Source: Diatrype stigma
Taxonomy: Eukaryota; Ascomycota; Sordariomycetes; Xylariales; Diatrypaceae
Length of the DNA: 64,000 bases
Direction of reading: 5' to 3'
Assembly (NCBI GenBank): GCA_022225965.2
Contig: JAKJXP020000143.1
Coordinates: 29,563-93,562, forward strand
In this document: positions 44,900-57,599 of the stretch, piece after piece
Layout: each line of letters opens with the position of its first letter
How positions within the stretch are numbered: the first letter of the stretch is position 1
The notes under the pieces: model-generated
Database searches by the model: none
Told to the model about the DNA's origin: nothing
Seen by the model: only the letters and a program-made list of their open reading frames with translations
Translations under genes and position numbers: made by a program

Positions 44900-47800
44900 A
44901 GTTTTAAAAATAGCAATCCCCGATTTTCTTAATAACTGCTTATAATATAAATTAATACTTAAAAAATGATAAAAGCGAATTAAATCATAATACGGCGTTT
45001 AATATAACGGATAAAATTAAAGCGAACGTTATGCTTATATAGGAACTTTAAATCTTAATTTTATACGGTAAAAGACAAATTAAGATATATCCAAAATACG
45101 ATATATTCTTTCCGATAAAGGATTGGAAACATTATTTCCGGATATTTATTTATATCCGTAAGGATCCGTATTTTAATACTTTTTAATTACGACCTTTCGT
45201 ATTTAAAAATATTTACGTAATATAAATTAATAATTTAACAGTCGCTAATATTTATTTAAAAAATAAGTTCCTATACCGGCTATTTCGAAAGCTGGAAACT
45301 TAAAAACCTGGCCTTAATAAGATAATAAGGGGCGATTTTAACGTAATACATTGGTTTTAATAGCTAAGGCGATATCGTTAATACGGAAATCCAGGGCAAA
45401 AGGTAGCAGAATGGTTTAAAAAATAAGGCCTGGAAATGCTTAATACGGACGAATTAATGCATTAACGAAGCAATACCATCGACTTAATGGCCTTTAATAT
45501 TTTCGGTAACATTATAACGGTAAATCCAAATATATATACCAATTCCGATTATTTCATTATAATCGAAAGGATATCGATAAGCAAAACGACGCGCCTTTTT
45601 AAGGCCAAGCTTAATATATTTCCAAACGCGATTTTACGATTTGCATAATTGGTACAAACGTATTAAACGGAACCGGTAAATGCTCCAGAATCGGTACAAA
45701 AAACGGAAATTTCGTACGTAACATATTAAAAATATTTGGCCGAATAATAAAAGCGATAAATAAATCGCGGCATAATAAAGGACGTAACGCATTTTAATAA
45801 AATAAAAAATGCGATTTTATAATCCGTACGCTTCGGTAATCGGCAAAAAAAAAATCGGATACGCCGGATCCGGAGATTGTTAAGGCATAAAGAACCGCAA
45901 TTAAGAGGGCTAAAAAAATATACTGGAACCGGCGTATCGCCGGAGCTAATATAAACAAGTTTATTTATAAAGTTATAAGCTAGCATAAGTTTAAAAATAA
46001 CTTTTGAACCCTTTTTATCGTAAAAGCCGAACGGATTATTATAGATATATAAAAAAAAATCGATTATTTCCGAATAATAATATTCGTTCCGTAAGTAAAC
46101 GGTAATAATATACCGGACTTATGGCGCCCTTTCGAACCGGCAAATATGGACCCCTTTTTAATAAATCCTAATGTTTTTATATAAATTCATAATCCAATTC
46201 TATAGGATTAAAAGGTAATAATAGCAGAAATAAAGAATTTATGCATTAAGATAATAACGATTGCGCAAAAAAAAAAAACGGCTTTACGGCTATTTTGCTA
46301 TAATTCGCCTGGCCCGCGTTAAAAGGATCCATTCGCATACTGTACGAAAAATGCCTAAAATTCGGGTATTATCTTACCTTTTTTCGCATAATAGAGGTAA
46401 TAATGCTACTTAAAATCGGAAAGGACGACTTTACGAAAATTAAGAATTAAAAACCAATTTCGTTATTTTCGTGCCTAAATAAAGGCCTTAAACGATTGGT
46501 AATTCGGCGGATATCGGTAGCAGCAATACGAATAGGCGTTATTAATACATAGCAATTCGGAGCTTTGCTTAAACGTTCCGTTTTCGACTTGGCTGCATAC
46601 GTAATACATAATATGAAATAAGTATTTGCTTAAAATAAGGTTGCCTTTTTTTAACCATGGATATTTCGGGCGTTTTTAATGTTATGTTACGTAGTTAATT
46701 TATGCTTAAATTACGACAGCAAAAATGGAATTATTTATTCGTTAAATGAATAAATTCTTTTATAACTAATCGTTCTGCGTTAATCCGAATAAAAAACGTT
46801 ACGACGAATAAAAAATTCTTATCCTATGGTATGTTATAAAAGTTCTTTATATTTCCCATTTTGTTTATGCTATATACGGAACCTTTTTTCCGAAAGGGAC
46901 CTCCCTTAATACGGTTTAAATACGCGAATAACGTGGTTATTTTTCGAATAAACAAATTAATAGCCGAAACAGCACGACTTTTTAGAAAAAACGTTAAAAA
47001 TATATTACGCTAGGGCCAAAAAAACGCGTTTAATTTTAATCCGGCAAAATACGAGCTATAGCATTTTTATAAAGGCAAAGCTCCTAAAACGGAAGAAATA
47101 CGAACTAACGACGATTTCGTAGTAACATTCAAAATAAAATCCGTACGGTAGCTAGGAGTTTTTTTTCGACCCTAAGCTGAATTTTAAGGGCTATATATAA
47201 TAATAAGCGATTAAGGCGCTTTATGCGGCCAATCATGTTAAACATTTCAATAAGGTGATACATGGCTTTTTATTCGATAAAACCGTTATGGCCGTTAAGG
47301 CGTATGTAATATCCGTCGCAATATTTGGCGCAAAGGCTTGGTATCCAGGAATTAAGCGTTTTGGCGTAAAACGTAGGGGTTCAGTGCAGATAAATATATA
47401 AAGTTATTTTGGTATTATTAATAAATCCTTCCGAATTATAGCCAAAGCGGTTTTATTAATATGGCGCATTATTAAAATACCCATATTATATTACGAATTA
47501 GGCGTATTTCTGGCGTAAGTAATTTATAAACAAATACGACTGCGTTACGCCGTATAAATACGCAGCTTTAATCCAAACCATTTAATAGTAATACGAATTA
47601 ATTAACCAAAAGGATTTTGGCCTATCCGATTATAATTAGCTGCTAACTTAACGGCGAAATGTTTACGACTTTTATTACTGGATAAAAAGTAGCTTACCGG
47701 TTTTTTTTTTCCTTTTTAACAAAAAAAGGGGCAAAGCTAAATATAAAGCTTGGCTTTTTTTTTTTCGAGATTTATCTGTTTACTTTAATGGCTTTAGAAT

Positions 47801-48640
47801 CGACCGAATTGGTTGGGGCTTTATTGCTTATTAGGGTAATAAACGTATTTATTTAATTAATGGATTATTTTTAAACGTAAAAGTTTTCGACGGTAAAGTT
47901 ATTGCGGCATATAAGGCAGCATAATGGGCAAAAAAAGTTTAATATAACCTGAATTCCCTTTTTTTAGGCATATACTTTTGTATCGATAATACGGCAATTA
48001 TTTAGGGCTTTCTTAGTTACCTTTTAAATAATTCCTAATAAGATTTCCTGCTTTTTTACTAGGCGATTTTCCGTATTCCATCCAGGGCCTTTTTCATACA
48101 GTGGGCCCCCGGATACGTTAATATCGAAGGGAATAAAGCAGCCGACGCCCAAGCCAAGTTTGGGGCTAATTTATCCATCGATTAAGCCGACGATAACGAC
48201 ATAAACCGAGCCATAACCCTTATCCATTTTAGGCGTATCAACCGGAAAAAAAGGGTTCTTTTTTTTTCGGCTTGATAATACCGAAATATACCGCCCTTAT
48301 ATATATAATAAGAACTCGAAACAAGGAAGCCCTTTAAAGAGTTTTCCTTTGTTCGACCAATACTATACCGATTTTTCGCCAAGCGTTCCGGTTACGGGAA
48401 CTTTGCCTTATACCATAAACGGTTTAAGCATTCCGAAATGGATTGCCGCTGCCGATACGGAAAAAACAAAGAATCCGGCCACATAATGCGATGCGATCTT
48501 TTTAAGGGAGCCCTTTAGACTTTCGGGATCCGGATGGAATACGAAGCGGACGAATTTTTCGGCTATAACGGCTACCGAAACTTTGCCGCTTTTATTAAAA
48601 AGGTAAGGCCATATAATCCCTAATTAAAGCCGAACAAAGG
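44900..48640 (+). pseudogene. LINE D ORF2 relic: endonuclease, RT, RNase H, Cys-rich tail
   Basis: Endonuclease: Arg-Gly-Asp-Phe-Asn at about 45331-45345, Ile-Asp-Leu-Met-Ala at about 45478, Asn-Ser-Asp-Tyr (from SDH) at about 45542. RT: the catalytic YADD is mutated to Tyr-Ala-Asn-Asn at 46921-46932. RNase H: Val-Tyr-Phe-Asn-Gly-Phe at about 47779, Asp-Asn-Thr-Ala near 47975, and Gly-Asn-Lys-Ala-Ala-Asp at about 48130. The C-terminal Cys-Arg-Cys...His-x3-Arg-Cys follows at 48440-48500. RIP has thus destroyed the active centre as well as adding stops. Confidence 0.82.
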
Positions 48641-48659
48641 AATAGATTACAATATATTG

Positions 48660-48963
48660 GATTCGATTTAAAGGAACGGTAAAAATGGTAAGGCTTAAGG
48701 AAAATAAGCCATTCCAATAAAGAATAAAAACCCATTTCTTATATTAGACCTTAATACGCTTGCGCTTTGTTTCGGACTTTTGAGTTCCTAATATTCCAGC
48801 CGTCCCATATATTACAAAATGTTGGCACTTGCATGTACGTAACTTTAGTTATCCTATAAGACCACTTAATACATATCCCTTTTAGGGATAAGCTGTATGT
48901 AACTAGGTAGCTAGCTAGTAAACAGGTCCATCCGGACGTTAAAATACATTATCATCATCATTA
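48660..48963 (+). other. LINE D 3' UTR with conserved hairpin and tail
   Basis: The region shared with the SINEs and with the insertions at 3605, 5300 and 59016: ccgtcccata, tggcact, the hairpin, agctgtatgtaactaggtag, ggtccatccggacgt, then the tail. Probably the recognition structure for the LINE reverse transcriptase. Confidence 0.75.
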
Positions 48964-48977
48964 TAACGATATTATTA
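48964..48977. repeat. Target-site duplication of LINE D, right
   Basis: taacgatattatta, matching 42458-42471. Confidence 0.85.
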
Positions 48978-50455
48978 CTTTTCGCTTTACGCTTTTAAAG
49001 GGTCAAATTACGGTTGGAGTTTTTAAGGCATTCGTAAAAGGTATGTCCTTTTTCGGCATAAATAAAGCATTTTCCTTTAAGCGTATATTAACGGATTTAT
49101 TCGAAAATAAGACGTTAATTACGATTGTTATTATTATTAACACTAAGGCTTTCGTTAATTGCTTAAATATTATCGCTTCGATTAAATCTTCCGCAACTTC
49201 CGCGACATAATCGTTAAACGTTTCGTTCGGCTTTATTTAGTTGTTTTTATTTATAAAACAATTTCATTTTAGCTATAAAACGAATATATTTATTAAACGG
49301 AACAGAATCGTTTAAATAATAATTAACCAAAACGATTCGGATACGGATAAAAAGTTTCTTACGGAATTCGAACTTCTAGGATTTTTTCGGTTTGTAGCAC
49401 TTTTTAGCCAATCGTACGAAATCGTTCTTAAAAGTAACGAAATCGGTAAAATTGTAAAGTTTTAAACGACGGAATTCGGCTTTAAACTTTTTTAAACGAT
49501 TGGGATTGTTATATTTAATCCAAAAATGCTTCATAAGATTTTCGGAAATGGTAATTTAATCGGAATAAATAAAACGAAAATAAAATAAGATATTCTTTAT
49601 AACAATGCTCTTTAAATAGGACTTAATTTCCGCAAGCTTTGCTTCGTTATCGTCAAAATAATTAGCATTTACCTTAAAATAATCTCACATTTATTAATAC
49701 TAACTTTCGAAATTTACTTTATTTTGTTTTTCGTCGGCGTAAAAATCGGAAATATCCAATTTGCTTCTTTTTTTCTTAATACCTAAAGCATTAAAAACTT
49801 TAATAAATAAATTAATATCGCATAGGCGTTTTTTTAAAAACATTAATTTTTATTTTTATTTAACATATTATGGGCGTATTTCTTTAATTAATCGATTAAT
49901 AATTAAATATTTTATTAAGGTTAATGTTTTTCTCGGCATTATAAAAAATTAATTCGTTTTCTATAAATTTATTAAAATAATGTGCCTAACGGAAAAAACT
50001 CGGATAAATCGATTTAATTTTATAACGAAGTCGGTTATTTTTTCGATTTATAATTAAATAGCTATTACCATTAAAATACGTATTTTTATCTTTTAATAAA
50101 AGTCCTTTAAATTCTTTTCGTAAAGGTTTTTAAATGTTATTAAAACAAAGGTTTCATTAATATTAAAAAAAGTAAATTTCTTAGCTTTAGTTAAGGCAAT
50201 AAAAGGAAAACCCGTTTCGTTTTTTTTACTATAAGTAACAGCCAATTCTTTAAATTTATCGAATAAATGTTCGTAAAGTTTATTATTTTTAAATATGGCA
50301 ATAAACTTTTCCACATTATTTTCGATAACCGCGTTTTTAAGTTTATAGTAAATAAATTGCTTAATAATTTCGTATTTATCTTTTATTTCGCCATAAATAA
50401 CGGTTTTTTTCGAAATAAAAGGAATAATTTCCATATAATCCGACCGTCGTCGCAA
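48978..50455 (-). pseudogene. Gypsy-like retrotransposon gag relic
   Basis: Read on the - strand from 50455 (120 codons open down to 50093). The middle part has the spacing of a retrotransposon gag domain (His-Phe-Trp-Ile-Lys-Tyr-x-Asn...Arg-Leu-Lys-Lys-Phe...Phe-Val-Thr-Phe-Lys-Asn-Asp-Phe-x-Arg-Leu-Ala). At 49069-49028 lies a CCHC knuckle, Cys-x2-Cys-x4-His-x4-Cys, whose second Cys is now Tyr. The chain continues as protease at 42457 beyond LINE D. RT and integrase are not in the window. Confidence 0.72.
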
Positions 50456-50814
50456 TCGTATCTTCGGTATTTTGTTAGATTTTAAATAAGTACCTTAAAT
50501 AAAAATAAATACATTAAATCGCATTTCTTTACGTATTTATAAAACGGCTTTAGCCGTTTTTTCGGGTAATTACATTATTATAAGGATCGGATTTATCAAT
50601 TCGTATTCCGGCGATTTTCGCTTATCGATTTTCGATGGAATGTTTAAGATAATCCTTAATGCGTTCCAAGCTATAGCCTTAATTTATAATTGTTCTTTTC
50701 GGATATGGGATATTATATAAACCTTTTTAAATAAAAAGATAAGCTTAAAATTATATTACGAACGGTTATGGCTTTGTTTTGCAAATCCGAATTCCATTAG
50801 TTATGTAAATTTTT
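50456..50814 (-). other. Probable 5' leader or LTR part of the Gypsy-like element
   Basis: AT-rich, RIP-mutated sequence upstream of gag. It has no similarity to the LINE copies. A small hairpin (aaaacggctttagccgttttt) lies at about 50537-50557. LTR ends were not identified. Confidence 0.35.
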
Positions 50815-50997
50815 AAGCTAAAGAAAAAAGAAAAGAAAAAAATCAAAACAGCAAAACAGCAAAAGCAGGAAAACTATTATTTTAATAAGTACTGCGGTTC
50901 CAGTGCTGGACTTACTTGTTTTGTTCCTTATTTTTATCTTTTTATATGTACATTCTGGCTATATGTAGTATTGCAGCTGTAATTATCGTAATAGGTT
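50815..50997. other. Unmutated 180-bp island between Gypsy relic and LINE E
   Basis: It keeps CpA and TpG (caaaacagcaaaacagcaaa, ttccagtgctggacttactt), in sharp contrast to both sides. No match elsewhere in the window and no ORF of note. It may be a unique-sequence remnant or a late short insertion. Confidence 0.55.
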
Positions 50998-53900
50998 GGT
51001 ACGTCGAAAATAAGAAAGGGTTATGGTGCCGGTAATATAGTCGTCGTTATCGATATTTGGTCGCTTTGTTTTTAACTTGGCTTAAACGTTTGCGACCTCG
51101 TTGTTTTCGATTTTAACGTATCCGGGAGTCCATTAAACGGAAAAGGCCTAAGAACGTATTTAAAAAACGGCTTAATAAAAAGCCAGAAAGTTTTGCTAGG
51201 AATTATCCGAAAAATAACCGAAAATATATCGAATAATTGCCGTATTATCGATATAAAATTATAAACCTATTAAGAAAATATTTAAGTCGTATTAAACGTT
51301 TTCTGCTTATTATGCCGCTTTATGTACGGTTATTACTTTATCGTCAAAAACTTTTACGTTTAAAAATAATCCATTGGCTATATATAAGCGGCTGCCGCCT
51401 TAATAAGCAATAAAGCCCTAGCTAATTCGGTCGACCCTAAAGCCGTCAGAATAAATAACCAGCTTTCGAAAAAAAAACGGATTCGAACCACCTTTTATGG
51501 GCGTTTCCTTTTTTTTTTTTTTTCAGCTAAAACGGAAAACGGCTTATCCGGCCATTTCTTATTTAAGAAAAAAAAACGAGGGCAATTTGCCGCTAAGTTT
51601 AAAGCTAATTGCAATCGTATGGGCCATCGTTTTTTTGGTTAATTAATTCGCTATACGACCGGATAAATCGGATTTAAATTGCGAAATTAAATAACGTATC
51701 GCTTTCGTATTTGTTCGTATACCACTTTCGTAAAAGGAATTCTTAATTCGCGATATAAAATAAGGATATTAATGATACGCCAAATTAAAAGAATTGCTTT
51801 AGCGGCAATTTTAAATGGCTTATCGGAAATTACAAGGTGCATTAAAATACCGGTTAATACAAAACCTTAGTCCTTAATTGCTGGACGTTCTTTTCTTAAG
51901 TACTAGGCTTCCGCGCCGAATATAGCTACTAGTATTACGTAAGCTTTTGCTGTTATCGCAGTTTTATTCGGTAATAATTCCTTTGGTATTTTATTAAAGT
52001 AATAAATATAATTAACAATACGTAAAGCTTTAACGGCTTACTTAAATGCGTATTTTTTAAAGTTTAGCTTAAAATCGAAAAAAATTTCCAGCCATTTAAT
52101 CGCTTCCTTAAATGGATATATCTTAAAGCTTTCCGCAATAACCGGTACGTTTAAAAGGGTTCGGCTTTTATGGAAATGTTTAAGGTCGCTTTTGTTTAGG
52201 TCGAAAATAAAGGCGTTTTTTCGTTTTCAATTAAAAGTATTTAAAACGTCGGCTAATAACAAAGCCGAGGTTTCGATTATGGCTTTGCTTATACGTAATA
52301 TTGCTATATCGTCGGCATATTTAAAGCGAATTAATGGAACGCCTTTTCGGAAAAAAGGTTCCGTATATAGCATAAACAGTATTAAGAATATTAAGAAGCC
52401 TTAAAGAACGTTATAAAATAATGGGCTAAGGTTTATAATAACGTCTTTTATTCGAATAAATGCGAAGCGGTTAATTATAAACGAATCGACCCATTTAATT
52501 AATAAATAGTTTCATTTTTATTGCCGGAATCGAAATACCAATTTGCCGCATAATACCGCGTTAAAAACGCTTATAATATTTAATATTCAAAGCGATGCAA
52601 TTTTGTTTAAAGCAACGGCCGTTTTTACGTCGTATATAACGCAAAATGTTAGGTTTAATATTAACCTTTTAAGTAACGCACCGAATTGCTAAGTATTAAT
52701 AACGCTTTTGCGTATAATTATTATCGATATGCGTTTAGCAATTAACCGTTCCAGGCCTTTTCCGAAATAGGAAAAAAAAGAAATAAAGCGTTAGGATTTT
52801 ATTGCCATAAAATCGGATTTATTCATTTTAAAAAGCATAATAATTTCGGTTATACAAAAAGGCGTTAAATAATATCCGTATTGCAGGCATTCTTTATAAA
52901 GCGTATAAACGGCGTCTTTAATAGCCGGCCATGCGTATTAAAGCAGCATAACTATTAACCCGTTTTTTCCCGGTACCGTATTAAGGGTTTTTATATAAAC
53001 ATCTTTTGCTTTCGCCATTATTATTAATTACGTCCAAGCAATAGGCTCGTATATATTATTTTTAAATTAATGCAAACGTAATTGGCTATTTTATTTAATA
53101 TATATAAATAAATTGGAAAAACTTTAATACTGCATTTAACGGAAAAATAAGTTTAAGCTTAAAAATCTTAACGGGCTTGCTTATTAATATTTTACCGATT
53201 AATATATAATAGTCGAAATTGGTATATATGCCGCTATTAATTCTTACGGAACTTCCAGATATATTAAAAACCATAAAGTCGATAATATTATTTAAATAAT
53301 ATATGGATTCGTTTTTATTAAGAACTTATAAATCCTGGGTTTTAAATTAATTTATAACTTTTTATTCCGATTCGTTATGCCGTTTACGTTACCGCGGCTA
53401 TTACGATTAATGTATCGCAATAAAGTCGCTTATTATTACCTTTCGAAAGCTTGGTTTTTATTATTTTAATTTAATAAGTAACGTATAAAATGCGTTGCTA
53501 TTTAAATAAACGATTTTAATAATAACGTTATTAATTTATATTATAATCGCGTTTTTAATAATAAAGGAACGCAATTGCGTAATATTAAGCTAAAAGTTTT
53601 TCCGGACGTATATAAATACCCTTAAATATTTTGTTTAATTTTTTATCGGCGAAAATGTATTATATCGAAAATGGGTTTTGGTTTATCGTTTGCCGTAAAA
53701 TATTATAATCCACGGTTCTTATATTAATACGACGTTTGCTTTTGCATCGTTTGCCGTTTTAAGCGCTATGTCGTATATAATGCCCTTTTTTTTCCCTTAC
53801 GGATATTAATTTATATTATAAACAGCTATTTAAATAATCGGGCGGTGCTGCTATAAAAAAACCGGAATCGTCCCGTTATTTCCAGCGGTCGTAAAAGTTT

Positions 53901-56235
53901 GTTTCCTTTCGAACGTATCGCGTTTTTTTTATCGGTTTCCTAACTATAAGAATCGGATTTCTTTTCGAAAGGAATAACCCTGCGTAAACGGGAAATATTT
54001 GCTAGCTTATTTATGTTATTACCGGTACCTATTATTAAAGCGCTTTTAACGATAACTTTAGGAAACCCAATTTGGCGTTTATTTATTATTTAAGTAACAT
54101 TTAAAATAAAAGGGCCTATTAATATAAAGTATTTTTCGTCGTTTTATAAAGAGTCGTTTCCTTTTTTTAGCGTTATTAATATAAGCTTTTTCGCCGTTGT
54201 TTTGTTTCTTTTAATTGCTTTAATTATTTTCGTTACCGTTAAGATTACCTTTATAAGGATAAGAACAAAAGATTACGGAAAAGATATTTAGCGTACTGTT
54301 TACGGCAATGGCGATAAAAGAAATAACCGAAGTTCCCGAAGGATCCTAGGGCCTACCGAAATAAGAAATCCCATAAGGTCGTTCTTTTTTTTTCCTTATT
54401 TTTAAACGCCCAGGCTTAGGCCTAAACTTAAGCCTGGATTTAAATCTATATTTAAGATTAGGTCGATTATTGGGTTTTCTTGTTTTTCCGTAGCACTTTA
54501 TTGTATTGCCGTTTTCTTAATTGTTTAATTTTAGCAAGTTATTATTTGATTGGCCGAATAATTTTGCTATTCTTTTTCGTTAATCGAACCGGGTATATTA
54601 GCGAATCGAATTTATAAGGGCCGTAATAATTAAAACACCTAATTTTATTTTCGTAAACGCCTTTTTAACGAATGGCTTTATATATTCTATATTTTTTGTC
54701 GTATTATTAATAACATAAGTCATTATTATAATAATATCCATTATAAAAGTCCAAATAAATTTAGTATTAAATAATTTTAAAAACCCTAATAATAAGCTTT
54801 CCCGAACGGGAACCAAATACCTTAAATCGTTTAACGGTTTAAAGGAATGCCATAATCCATTTTTAAATCGGAACGTCCGATATGTATCGCTTAAAACGAT
54901 ATAAAAAAATGAAAACGATACCCGTTTAAGCTACGACTTTAATTCTAATAACTATATTAATAAACTAAAGGCCTATATATATGCGGAATTCTTTTAAAAC
55001 CCCGACCAAAATGTAAATATATTAATCCTTAGCTTTTTCGATAATTAGGCCTTCGATTTTAAAAGCTTCGTCGAAAATGTGCTGCCTAGCGGTATTATTG
55101 CGGAATCATAAGGCCCATTTCGTCTTAACTTTTTAGGCGTCGATGATTTCCCGCAGGTTAAGCTTTAAAATATTAACCATTATAACCCGAACGTTTACGA
55201 AACGAAAAGCGTATCATAAATAATCGGGAATAAAGCGCAGAAAAGACCGGTTATCGGCCTTTTCCGCGGATTAAAATTGGGATTAGAATTACATTAATTA
55301 GCTGGAACTTATCTTTTTCATTCCTTTGGGCTTTTTCTTAACGTTGGTTCATTTCTAAGTATTGTCCGTTTTAAAACGAACTACTAATACGTATAATTAT
55401 GGCATAAACGCTAGCAACGGTAACGATAACGTAGCAGCGGTTTTTAATAAATATAATGCAAAAAATACGCGTCATTTATTTTGAAATAAAAACGTATTTC
55501 CAAAGGATTCGTTAAAAACGAGATCGATAAGGTTTTTTGGTAATATTAATAATAAAAAAACGTAACGGAAGGCAATTAGGCTTCTTATTTTTATACGGAT
55601 AACGTAAAAAGGATTAAAATTTTTCGGGCTTTTTGCATTAACCAAGTTTACGATGAACTGCTTAATTTATTAATGCGTTAATCGGATTTATTATTAATAC
55701 GCGGGCATGAATTATTAAAACGCGTTACGGGCGGTATTTAAAAATGAAAAATAAATTATAAAAACTTTGAACTTAATTCGGGTACTTTTTTTTTTTTTTT
55801 TTTTTTTTTTACGGACTAGTTTAACCGCAACCAGAATGGAATTTGCTGGAGGACTTTTAAGGGTCCTTAGGGAAAATTGGATAAAGAAATTTCCTTAGGA
55901 CTTATGTTTTTTCGAGACATTAGGTTTCGTTATTGCCGCTTTATCGTTTGATTTTTTTTTAAAACAAAAGGAATGGCTTTTAAATAATTGTCGTTATTAT
56001 TAATTATTATGAATGGATTTATAGGAATAATAAGGGCCGATGTTTTAAAACCTATTCCGGGAGTTTATTGCGGAAGGGTTAAAAACCGCTAAGAATAAAC
56101 GGTATCCGACATTTTTAAAAGGTTTGCTTAATCCAAAAGCAAATATAAGAATAAAGCTTACAATATAAAAGAGAACTGTATAAAAAACAGTCTTAGCAAA
56201 ATATAGGAATAGGAAAAAAGAATTGTAAAAGAATA
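50998..56235 (-). mobile_element. Tad-like LINE copy E (reverse), 3' truncated
   Basis: The 5' end (reverse complement of atttttattcttttacaatt...cctattcctatattttgctaagactg) lies at 56235. ORF1, endonuclease and RT follow leftwards. The catalytic YADD is intact at 52319-52308. RNase H begins near 51420 and the element is cut at about 50998, after the segment equivalent to 6080 of copy A, so the 3' UTR and tail are missing. ORF1 spans roughly 54000-56100 and ORF2 roughly 50998-53900. Confidence 0.83.
55786..55810. repeat. (T)25 homopolymer in LINE E
   Basis: A run of 25 T on the + strand (poly-A in the element's sense), not present at this length in the other copies; possibly slippage. Confidence 0.85.
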
Positions 56236-57295
56236 AAAATCCGAACTAGGAAGCACAGTTATAGCTATAAAGGTATGCGTATTATTTATCGTTATTTTTA
56301 ACGCAAAGGCCTAATATTTAAATATAAAGCGTTTAAGCATAAAAAGCAATACGTTAGTTTAAACGAATATATAAGATTACGTATACATAATTAATAAACC
56401 CTTACGTACCGTTATACGCATAGTTTTCTTAATATGGCGTATTATAAAGATCCCTATATTATATCGAGAATTCGAAGTTTTACCGGTAACTATAACTCTC
56501 GAGCAAATACGATTTCGACATATAGCCCGCATTAAGAGTTTAAACCTTAGCCACTTCATTATGGCCCGGATTAACTAACCTAAAAGATAGTGGCTAATTA
56601 GGTTATAATTTATTACGAACTTAGTACTTCATTGTTTCTAATTCCTTTTTTTCCCTCGAAACTTGGGTGTTTATTTTAATGGTTCCAGGGTCGACCGAAT
56701 TGGTTAGGGCTTCGTCGTTTATTAAGGCGACGAACGCATTTATTTAGCTAATGAATTATTTTTAAATGTAAAGGTATTTAACGGTAAAGTTATTACTAGT
56801 CGCAAAACAGCGCAATAGGCAAAAAAACTGATATAATTTAAATAAATCTTTCTTTAATATATATTTTTGTATTAATAATACGGCGATTATTTAGGGCATT
56901 CTAGGGCATTTATTAGATAATTCCTAATAAAACCTTTTGGCCTTTTATTAGGCTATTAACCGCATCCGATTTAGGGCTTTTTTTATTTAATGGGCCCATA
57001 AATATATTAATATCGAAAGAAATAAAGCAATTAACGCCCAAACTAAGTTTAAAACCGACTTGTTTATTAATTAAACTGCCGACGATGATATTAACCGAAT
57101 TATAATCTTTATTTATTTCCGACGCATTAACCGAAAGAAACGCTTTTCTTTCTTTTCGGGTTGGTAATTATATAATATTTCCTTATATTATCGACGTTAA
57201 GGACTTACGGCCGGAAAGCCTTTTAAAAAGTTCTTTTTTATTCGACCGATATTGCATCGTTTTTTTGCAAAACGCTCCGGATATAACAACTTTGC
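56236..57295 (+). mobile_element. LINE fragment F (RT thumb to RNase H)
   Basis: Colinear with 47270-48415 of copy D. RNase H first strand at about 56670, the Gly-Asn-Lys...Ala-Gln segment near 57015-57040. It is cut on the left by the 5' end of LINE E and on the right at aactttgctttata, where the next LINE 5' end begins. The 60-codon open stretch on the other strand is a shadow. Confidence 0.75.
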
Positions 57296-57366
57296 TTTAT
57301 ATTCTTTTATAATTTTCTTTTCTTATTCTTATATTTTGTTAAGACTTTTTTTATATAGTTTTCTTT
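57296..57366 (+). mobile_element. LINE 5'-end scrap, about 70 bp
   Basis: ttcttttataattttctttt...atattttgttaagacttttt matches the first ~70 bases of copies B and D and then stops abruptly. Only the very 5' end is left. Confidence 0.7.
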
Positions 57367-57599
57367 TAAAGAAAGATACGAATTATAAAACAAAAATCGC
57401 GATTTTATTCGTAACTTTACGAATACCATTTAGAATCGAAATTTAATACTTGGAGATTGCTTTTCGGGTCGAAGTTACCTAGACATTATGTCGGGAACGA
57501 ATGCAAATCGATGCGCGCAGCTTGGTAGCGACGAATCGAATCTGGCATCGTTTCGATACGCGTCGAATTAATTACGAGGCCCGGTCGTACCGGGCTTTA

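Larger units (their letters stand above)
42472..48963 (+). mobile_element. Tad-like LINE copy D, complete 6.49 kb
   Basis: The only copy with both ends and its target duplication in the window, hence the reference for the family. It has a 5' UTR of about 130 bp, ORF1, ORF2, a ~300-bp 3' UTR with a conserved hairpin (here cccttttaggg) and a TTA/TCA tail. It inserted into the - strand Gypsy-like element between gag and protease. Parts of ORF1 (42601-42846, 43047-43328) are little mutated. Confidence 0.92.
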
